Source: Candidatus Aminicenantota bacterium
Lineage (GTDB): Bacteria > Acidobacteriota > Aminicenantia > Aminicenantales > UBA4085
Length of the DNA stretch: 32,403 bases
Assembly (NCBI GenBank): GCA_022866045.1
Contig: JALHTW010000007.1
Location: 1-32,403 of the forward strand
Reading direction: 5' to 3'
In this document: one piece after another, positions 22,947 to 29,335 of the stretch
Layout: each line of letters opens with the position of its first letter
How positions within the stretch are numbered: the first letter of the stretch is position 1
Made by a program: the position numbers and the translations under genes
Notes under the pieces: generated by a model
The model's input: only the letters and a program-made list of their open reading frames with translations
Databases searched by the model: none
Told to the model about the DNA's origin: nothing

Positions 22947-24155
22947 TTAGCGGGCGACCTTGATGATATTGAATATGGGCAGATAGACCGAGAGGAGCAT
23001 AACGGCGACGAGAAGCCCCATGAAAATGATGACGACGGGTTCGATCAGCGACACGAACGTGTCAATCTTGGCCTGGATGCTCTCATCATAGACGTCGGCC
23101 ACCTCCTTCAACATCTCTCCGAGATTGGCCGAAGTCTCGCCGATCCGGATCATATCCAGGGAAAGCGGAGGGAAGAATTCGGTCTTGGCCAGCGACTCGG
23201 ACAGGCTTTCGCCGTTCTTTATGCTGCCCGGCAGGATGGCCGTCCGTGAAGCGAGGTATTTATTCGGAATGGCCTGGCAGGCCAGCCCGACCCCCGTCAG
23301 CAGCGGAATCCCCGCCTGGAGAAGAAGAGACAGAGTGCGGCTGAAAAGCGAGATGGCCGATTCGGTCCAGATGACCCGCCCGAGCGGGATCTTGAGCTTC
23401 ATCTTTTCCAGCCAGAAGAGGGTCTTTTCATTCTTCTTCAGCTGAACGTAAGCGAGGACCAGAAGGGCTGCCAGGGCGATCCAGAGCGGCCAATGGCCCC
23501 TGACGAATACGGAGAAGCTCATCAGCAAGGCCGTGATGATCGGGAGCTGCGCTTCGAAGTCCTTGTAGAATTCCGAGAAATTGGGCAGGACGAAGTTGAT
23601 CAGGATCCCCAGAAGGGCGGACGAAAAGATGAGCAAGAGAATAGGATAGGTCAGGGCTGATCGAATCCGGCGCTTCGTCTGGGCGATGACCTTGGCATAC
23701 TGGATGAATTGGCCGACAGTGTCGGGCAGGTTGCCGCTTTGCTCGCCGGCCATGAGCGCCGCCGTATAGATCTTCGAAAAGCGCTTCTCGAACGGGGCGA
23801 ATGATTCCGACAAGGCCTTCCCATGGCGGATGTCGATCTCGACCTTCCGGAGGACCTCTTTCAGATAGGGATTCTTAACCCGGTTAGAAATGACCTCGAT
23901 GCTGCGAAGGACCGGATATCCGGCCCGAACCAGGGCCATGAGTTCCTGGTTGAACATGATGAAATCCCTGTCTTTGACCTTTTTTTCGAACGAAAGCGAG
24001 GACAACCGCTGCTTCTTCCAGTCTTTTTGGATCGAAAGGACGCAGAATCCCTCGGACTCGAAATGGCGCCGGCATTCGTCCTGAGAGGTGGAGAGGAACG
24101 ATTCCGTGAAGACGCGCCCGTCCTCTGCGGCAAGGCGGCAAAGAAAATATGGCAT
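22947..24155 (-). CDS. PilC/GspF inner-membrane platform protein
   Basis: The product is 402 aa, the polytopic membrane platform on which the assembly ATPase acts. Two T2SSF domains are seen (about 70-190 and 270-395), each with GEQSGNLPDT- or GETSANLGEM-type motifs. There are three to four membrane helices: near 172-192 (LTYPILLLIFSSALLGILINFVLP), around 220-240, and at the C-terminus (VVIIFMGLLVAVMLLSVYLPIF). The start has GAGGAGAG directly before ATG. It is the first gene of the minus-strand operon, with a good promoter at 24233-24261. Confidence 0.93.
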   Translation of the reverse strand: MPYFLCRLAAEDGRVFTESFLSTSQDECRRHFESEGFCVLSIQKDWKKQRLSSLSFEKKVKDRDFIMFNQELMALVRAGYPVLRSIEVISNRVKNPYLKEVLRKVEIDIRHGKALSESFAPFEKRFSKIYTAALMAGEQSGNLPDTVGQFIQYAKVIAQTKRRIRSALTYPILLLIFSSALLGILINFVLPNFSEFYKDFEAQLPIITALLMSFSVFVRGHWPLWIALAALLVLAYVQLKKNEKTLFWLEKMKLKIPLGRVIWTESAISLFSRTLSLLLQAGIPLLTGVGLACQAIPNKYLASRTAILPGSIKNGESLSESLAKTEFFPPLSLDMIRIGETSANLGEMLKEVADVYDESIQAKIDTFVSLIEPVVIIFMGLLVAVMLLSVYLPIFNIIKVAR

Positions 24156-24232
24156 CTCTCCTCGCTTCTGTCTTCGGCTAGATCTCGACGCCCAGCCGGT
24201 CCACCTCTAAGAATTCGGTAAGCAAAATCCTC

Positions 24233-24261
24233 ATATTAGGTAAATATCCCCCTTATGTTAA
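24233..24261 (-). promoter_or_regulatory. Promoter of the pilus assembly operon
   Basis: On the minus strand TTAACA (24256-24261) is followed after 17 nt by TAATAT (24233-24238), a good sigma-70 match. The leader would be about 70 nt. I found no sigma-54 (-24/-12) box in this region despite the NtrC-type regulator nearby. Confidence 0.6.
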
Positions 24262-24281
24262 ATACGTTAAGGCATCGGTAG

Positions 24282-24434
24282 GCGATTCTTTTTCCGGAGT
24301 CAGGCCAATTTCGGGCGGGGTCCTGTCGCGGCTCTTCCCCGGCCGTGCTCGCGGCCAGGCCGCTGCGCGCGGGCGGGGAGCCCCTTCGCCGCGCCACCCC
24401 TGCTCGACGAGCGGCGCCCCGGAAAAAGAACTGC
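24282..24434. repeat. MITE-like element B, copy 2 (153 bp, inverted)
   Basis: It is the reverse complement of the 1593-1724 element. Terminal repeats are GCGATTCTTTTTCCGG (24282-24297) and CCGGAAAAAGAACTGC (24419-24434). It is longer by 21 nt owing to a 17-nt and a 4-nt insertion in the GC-rich core, around GTGCTCGCGGCCAGGCC. It lies directly upstream of the pilus promoter. Open frames across it are repeat shadows. From 24435 to 24593 I see nothing identifiable. Confidence 0.82.
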
Positions 24435-24593
24435 TTACAAGGCACTGACACACCTGAAGTTATATGCCTGTTACAATTCCTCCTTTATTGTCCCAAGGGG
24501 ATTTAATCAAATTCTCAAATATGTCTAAATTCGGACTTATTAACACAGCTGTCTGCTTGCCAGATTCTTTAGGGAAGATCCGCCGATCATCAT

Positions 24594-24622
24594 TTGACAA
24601 ATAGCGAGCCTCATTATATCTT
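24594..24622 (+). promoter_or_regulatory. Promoter of the small exported protein gene
   Basis: TTGACA (24594-24599) is followed after 17 nt by TATCTT (24617-24622); TATATC with a 15-nt spacer is the alternative. The start codon is only 9 nt past the -10 box and has no ribosome site, so translation may be leaderless or nearly so. Confidence 0.5.
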
Positions 24623-24631
24623 TATTTCATA

Positions 24632-24892
24632 ATGAAGAAAACAAAAGCCGGGAGGATGGTGCTTCTGCTCGTCTCTTCCCTTCTTTTTGTTTTTTCTCTC
24701 TGCCCCCAGGATATCAATCCGGGCCAGCAGAACGAGCCGCCCAAAAAGCCTGTTTTAGATTATATGAGCACGTTTCTCTCGAGGAACACAAAGCCCCTGG
24801 GGCTGAAAGAAGACCAAGCCTTGCAGAGGCTGCTCAAGCAGCCAAGTATCAAGTGGGCCGTCCGGGCAGCAGCCCGCCACATTCTGGATTAG
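24632..24892 (+). CDS. Small exported protein of unknown function
   Basis: The product is 86 aa. A clear signal peptide is seen: MKKTKAGR then a hydrophobic run (9-22) ending SLC-P. The Cys near residue 24 lacks a good lipobox. The mature part is about 60 aa, Pro/Gln-rich at first (NPGQQNEPPKKP), then an amphipathic stretch with LGLKEDQALQRLLKQP and AVRAAARHILD. I recognise no family. It lies just upstream of the histidine kinase gene in the same direction, so it might feed a signal to that sensor's periplasmic PDZ domain; this is only suggested by position. A recognisable promoter precedes it. Confidence 0.6.
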   Translation: MKKTKAGRMVLLLVSSLLFVFSLCPQDINPGQQNEPPKKPVLDYMSTFLSRNTKPLGLKEDQALQRLLKQPSIKWAVRAAARHILD

Positions 24893-24921
24893 TTGATTCA
24901 TATATATATTTTTTATAAGAT
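24893..24921 (+). promoter_or_regulatory. Possible promoter of the kinase-regulator operon
   Basis: TTGATT (24893-24898) is followed after 17 nt of AT-rich spacer by TAAGAT (24916-24921), giving a leader of about 15 nt. Confidence 0.4.
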
Positions 24922-24942
24922 GGATTCAATTTTTTGGATTTC

Positions 24943-27792
24943 ATGAATAAAAAGGTATACTGGCTTCTCGTCCCGCTCGCCGCGCTCCTCGTCCTGGGCG
25001 GGCTCAACGTCTACCGGAAGATCATCTGGAAGGAGCCGACGGATGGCGTCGTCTGGGAAAAAAAACCAGGCGGCCTGACGGCCATCAAAGTCAACCCGAA
25101 CGGCCCGGCCTATATCTACGGCGGCATCAAAAAGGGAGACATTCTTTACTCCATCAACACCAACCCTATCAATAACAATATCGACCTTGTGAAAACCCTC
25201 TGGAAGGCAGGCGGCTCGGGCCAAAAACTCACGTATCAGATCAACCGTCAGGGCGCGCTGCTCTTCCCGTCCCTGACCCTGGTCCTGAAGGGCGTCAGCC
25301 TCATCTATTTCTACCTAGCCCTTATCGGGCTGACAACGCTGATCATCGGCCTCATCGTCTTTCTTAATTCGACCAGGCCCTTCACTATGCCAAACATCTA
25401 CTTTTACTTCCTGTCCGCCATTCTCTATTCCTTTTATATATTCTCGCCGACGGGTGAGCTCGACATCCTGGACAGCGTCTTTTTCTGGCTGGACAAGATC
25501 GCCTTCCTCGCCTTTCCCCCGCTTCTCCTCCACTATTTCCTCATCTTCCCGCAGCGAAAACTATTCCTGAAAAAGAAACCGTCTTTCATCTATCTCTTCT
25601 ATCTCCCGGGCGTCTTTCTCCTCCTGGCCAAGGTCCTCTTCCACCTTCCTTATTTCAACAACCTGGACAACAACCTGATCCTCCGCATATACGGGATGCT
25701 CGAAAAAGCGGACCTCTTCCACTTCGCTCTTTACACGTTCCTGACGCTGGCGACGATCTCGGACAGCTACTTCCGCCACCCCAGCTACTTGGTCCGCAAA
25801 CAGCTGAAATGGATCGTCTACGGGCTCGGGTTCGGGGTCATACCCTTCACCCTTCTCTATATCATTCCGTTCCTGGCTGGACACGCCCCAACGCAGGTCG
25901 CGGAGCTGACGATCCTTCTCCAGGCTTTCATTCCGCTCGCCTTTTCCTATTCCATCTCCCGCTACAAGCTGGTGGACCTCGAGGTCATCCTCAAAAAAGC
26001 CGCCACCCTCATTTTTTCATATTTCGTCCTCGCCCTTCTCTATCTCGCCGTTGGAACCCAGATAAAGTTCTTCTCGGAAAACAAGCTGAAGCCCCTCCTC
26101 CTCTGGATTCTGGCCATCATCTTGGGCGCAACGCTGCTCTCTCCGATCAAAAAGCTTTTTCAATCCCTCTTCGACAGGGTCTTTTACAAACGCAGCTATC
26201 AATACCGGAAGACGCTGCTTTCAATCAGCAAGGAGCTCAGCCGGGAGCGGAACCTTGAAAACCTTTCCCGGTCGATGCTGGAGCTCATCGCCAAGGCGCT
26301 GTCCCTGCGGAATATCGCCCTCCTCCTGCCCGTCGAGGGTGAACTTCGCGCTTTTTCCGTATTCAGCTCCAAGGGGGAATTTACCTCCCTCTCCCCGCAG
26401 CTTGCGATCTCCCCGGAGCTCTATGAAGACCTGAAGAAAAACGACTCACTCTCGTTGTATTCCTTGAGCGATAAAGAAGAACTCCGGGAAAAGTTCGAGG
26501 AGCTCAGGACATTGGGCTTCGAGCACGTCCTGGCCCTCAAGGTCGAGGACAAAATGGCCGGATGCCTGGCCATGGGCAAAAAAACGGATGCCACGTTCCT
26601 GACCAGCGAGGACTGGGAGCTGCTGACGACGATCTCCTCGCCCCTAGCCCTAGCCCTGGAGAACGCCACTCTGTATAACCAGGCGAACCTCCGTACCCAG
26701 GAGCTCGTGAGGCTGAAGGATTACAGCGAGAACATCATCGAAAGCTTGACTGTCGGCGTGGCCGTGCTCGACCAGCGAGGAAGGGTCATCGGCTGGAACC
26801 GCGTCCTCGAAGAGACCTTCGCCAAGAAGAAAGCGGAGGTCATCGGCGATTCCTTGATGCACATTCTCAGGCCCGAGAATTTCGCCGCCATTTTTCCTCC
26901 CGACACGCAACAGGATTTTCATCTTATGAGCGAAATCCCCCTGGACATCCCCTCGGGCGAGAAACGGATCTTCGACATCGCCAAGACGCCCCTCCTCGAC
27001 AACCAGCTCAATCCCTACGGCACGATCATCGTCTTCGAGGATATCACCGATAAAATCCGCCTCCAGCAGCAGCTCGTGACGTCTGAAAAGCTGGCCTCCA
27101 TCGGCCTCCTTTCAGCGGGTGTAGCCCACGAGATCAACACGCCGCTCACGGGCATCTCGAGCTACGTCCAGATGCTCCAGAAACAGATCTCGGACACCCA
27201 TTTCGCCCAGATCCTGGAAAAGATCGAGGCCCAGACCGACCGGGTGTCGCGGATCATCAAGAACCTGCTGAACTTCGCCCGCAATCCGGCGGACTTCGCC
27301 TTCCATCGCGTCAACCTCAAAGAAAACCTCCAGGAGATCATCTCGCTCATCGATTACAAGCTGAAGACCATGAACATCCACCTCGAGCTGGATCTCGCCT
27401 CCGTCAAGCCCATTTGGGGCCAGGGCGAGCGGCTCCAGCAGGTCCTCATCAACATCATCCTGAACGCCATCGACGCCATGCCGCAGGGCGGCACGCTCAG
27501 CCTCGCCTTAACGGAAACCAACGGCGAAGCCCTGATTAAGATCACCGACACGGGCACGGGGATCAAGGAACAGCACTTGCCTCACATCTTCGACCCGTTC
27601 TTCACGACCAAGGGCCTCGGCAAGGGAACGGGCCTCGGTCTGTCCATCAGCTATGCGATCATCAAGGAGCATGAAGGCCGCATCACCGTCCAAAGCGAGA
27701 TCGGCAAAGGGACGAGCTTCACGATCGCGATCCCCAAGGACCTGGACAACAAAAAATTGATCTCGGCCAAGAACGAACGCCCGAATAAATGA
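24943..27792 (+). CDS. PDZ-domain multi-spanning sensor histidine kinase with GAF and PAS
   Basis: The product is 949 aa, an inner-membrane sensor. The order of parts is: one N-terminal membrane helix (about 6-22); a PDZ-like domain (about 40-105, GPAYIYGGIKKGDILYSIN); about nine hydrophobic segments (118-400); a GAF-type domain (about 430-575); a PAS domain (about 590-700); and HisKA with phospho-accepting His729 (AGVAHEINTPLTG). An intact ATPase domain follows: N box ILNAIDAM, G1 DTGTGIKE, F box FDPFFTTK, G2 GKGTGLGLS. I start at ATG 24943; an in-frame TTG lies three codons upstream. It is followed after 13 nt by its NtrC-type partner. Location divergent from the pilus operon suggests a PilS-like role, but the sensor layout differs from classical PilS. 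Confidence 0.9.
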   Translation: MNKKVYWLLVPLAALLVLGGLNVYRKIIWKEPTDGVVWEKKPGGLTAIKVNPNGPAYIYGGIKKGDILYSINTNPINNNIDLVKTLWKAGGSGQKLTYQINRQGALLFPSLTLVLKGVSLIYFYLALIGLTTLIIGLIVFLNSTRPFTMPNIYFYFLSAILYSFYIFSPTGELDILDSVFFWLDKIAFLAFPPLLLHYFLIFPQRKLFLKKKPSFIYLFYLPGVFLLLAKVLFHLPYFNNLDNNLILRIYGMLEKADLFHFALYTFLTLATISDSYFRHPSYLVRKQLKWIVYGLGFGVIPFTLLYIIPFLAGHAPTQVAELTILLQAFIPLAFSYSISRYKLVDLEVILKKAATLIFSYFVLALLYLAVGTQIKFFSENKLKPLLLWILAIILGATLLSPIKKLFQSLFDRVFYKRSYQYRKTLLSISKELSRERNLENLSRSMLELIAKALSLRNIALLLPVEGELRAFSVFSSKGEFTSLSPQLAISPELYEDLKKNDSLSLYSLSDKEELREKFEELRTLGFEHVLALKVEDKMAGCLAMGKKTDATFLTSEDWELLTTISSPLALALENATLYNQANLRTQELVRLKDYSENIIESLTVGVAVLDQRGRVIGWNRVLEETFAKKKAEVIGDSLMHILRPENFAAIFPPDTQQDFHLMSEIPLDIPSGEKRIFDIAKTPLLDNQLNPYGTIIVFEDITDKIRLQQQLVTSEKLASIGLLSAGVAHEINTPLTGISSYVQMLQKQISDTHFAQILEKIEAQTDRVSRIIKNLLNFARNPADFAFHRVNLKENLQEIISLIDYKLKTMNIHLELDLASVKPIWGQGERLQQVLINIILNAIDAMPQGGTLSLALTETNGEALIKITDTGTGIKEQHLPHIFDPFFTTKGLGKGTGLGLSISYAIIKEHEGRITVQSEIGKGTSFTIAIPKDLDNKKLISAKNERPNK

Positions 27793-27805
27793 GGATAAAG
27801 ACGCC

Positions 27806-29191
27806 ATGAGGACCAAAGGCTTGATTCATGTCATCGACGACGAACCCGTCATCCACGACATCCTGAGCCAGCTCCTGACATCGGAGGGATATGACATTGA
27901 GATCTCCTCCTCCGGGGAGGAAGCGCTTGAAAAATTTGAAGTCCGGACATTCGACCTCGTCCTTCTGGATCTTCTCATGCCGGGCATGAACGGCATCGAA
28001 ATCCTCAAGGCCGCCAAAAAAATCGACCCCCAGGCCTTGATCATCATCCTCACCGCCTATGCCTCGGTCGAATCCGCGATCGAGGCAATGAAGATCGGAG
28101 CCTTCGATTACATCCAGAAACCGTTCAAACACGAGGAACTCCTGCTGACCATCGCCCGGGCCCTTGAGCACAAGAACCTTCAGAAAGAGAACGTCCGCCT
28201 CCGGGACGAGCTCAAACGGAAATTCAGCTTCGCCAACATCATCGGCAAGAGCAAGGTCATGGAAAACGTCTTCGACCTCATCAAAGCCGCTGCGCCGACG
28301 CGGAGCACGATCCTCGTCGAGGGCGAGAGCGGGACGGGCAAAGAACTCGCCGCCCGGGCCATCCATCAGAACTCGAACCGGTCCGGATTTCCGTTCATCG
28401 TCGTCAACAGCGGTTCGCTGCCGCCCGATCTCCTCGAAAGCCATCTCTTCGGCCACGTCAAGGGCGCCTTTACCGGGGCCGTGAGCGAAAAGCAGGGGCT
28501 GTTCGAGGCCGCCGACAAAGGAACGATCTTCTTCGACGAGATCTCATCGATCGGCATGGAGACACAGGCTAAGCTCCTCCGCGTCATGCAGGACCGGGAA
28601 TTCATGCGGCTGGGCGGAACGAAGACGATCAAAGTCGATGTCCGGATCATCGCCGCGACCAACAGCGACCTCGAGGAGCTCATCCGGCAGAAAGCTTTCC
28701 GCAAGGACCTGTTTTACCGCCTGAACGTCATCAAGATCGAGCTCCCGCCCCTCCGCGAACGGAAAGAGGACATCCCCTTGCTGGTCAAACATTTCCTCGA
28801 TCTCTACGCCAAGGAAAACGGCAAGGAGATCGACCGCGTCTCCGAGGACGTCCTTGAAATCCTGGAACGGAACGCCTGGCCGGGAAACGTCCGCGAGCTC
28901 GAGAACCTCATCGAGCGGGCCGTCGTGTTCGCCAAATCCAAGATCATCACGCGCGAAAACCTGCCCGAGATCTTTCTTTCTCCCCGGAAGAAAGGGGCGG
29001 ACGTTTCCGCGGCTGAAGATGAGGCGAAGAACCTGCGCGATCAGACGCTCGCCTTTCAAAAACGGCTCATCGAAACGACGCTGCGAAAAGCGAAAGGCGT
29101 CCAGAAGAACGCGGCCCAGATGCTCGACGTAAAACCGACGACGCTCAACGAAATGATCAAGAGGCTCGGGATCGACGTCTCTGAATTTTAA
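27806..29191 (+). CDS. NtrC-family sigma-54-dependent response regulator
   Basis: The product is 461 aa, a cytoplasmic DNA-binding activator. The receiver domain (1-120) has acidic Asp11/Asp12, phospho-acceptor Asp55 (LLDLLMPG), Thr83 and Lys105. The AAA+ domain (about 143-370) has Walker A GESGTGKE (173-180), the sigma-54 contact loop GAFTGA (220-225) and Walker B IFFDE. The C-terminal Fis-type helix-turn-helix (about 420-461) has AAQMLDVKPTTLNEMIKRLGI. All key residues are intact, so it should activate sigma-54 promoters when phosphorylated by the upstream kinase. A GAGGA ribosome site lies 10 nt before the ATG. It is PilR-like by context; ZraR, AtoC or other NtrC types are possible, and its targets are unknown. 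Confidence 0.95.
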   Translation: MRTKGLIHVIDDEPVIHDILSQLLTSEGYDIEISSSGEEALEKFEVRTFDLVLLDLLMPGMNGIEILKAAKKIDPQALIIILTAYASVESAIEAMKIGAFDYIQKPFKHEELLLTIARALEHKNLQKENVRLRDELKRKFSFANIIGKSKVMENVFDLIKAAAPTRSTILVEGESGTGKELAARAIHQNSNRSGFPFIVVNSGSLPPDLLESHLFGHVKGAFTGAVSEKQGLFEAADKGTIFFDEISSIGMETQAKLLRVMQDREFMRLGGTKTIKVDVRIIAATNSDLEELIRQKAFRKDLFYRLNVIKIELPPLRERKEDIPLLVKHFLDLYAKENGKEIDRVSEDVLEILERNAWPGNVRELENLIERAVVFAKSKIITRENLPEIFLSPRKKGADVSAAEDEAKNLRDQTLAFQKRLIETTLRKAKGVQKNAAQMLDVKPTTLNEMIKRLGIDVSEF

Positions 29192-29229
29192 AAGGGCATG
29201 TCTGTCGCCAGCCAAAAATTAAACACCTT

Positions 29230-29320
29230 ATTGACGCTGAGGATGAACGCGCGAGTTCCGCGCCGCCGAAAAAAAAACGGAAGCACGCAGGCGTTAAGAT
29301 CTCCGCCCGGGAGCAAGCTT
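29230..29320 (-). repeat. Dispersed intergenic repeat family D, copy 2
   Basis: The plus strand reads TTGACGCTGAGGATGAACG, GCGAGTTCCGCGCCGCCG, an A9 run, CGGAAGCACGCAGGCG, TTAAGATCTCC and GGGAGCAAGCTT. Blocks and order match copies at 257 and 16561. It occupies the gap between two convergent genes. Confidence 0.55.
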
Positions 29321-29335
29321 CTTCCCTGAGCCCCC

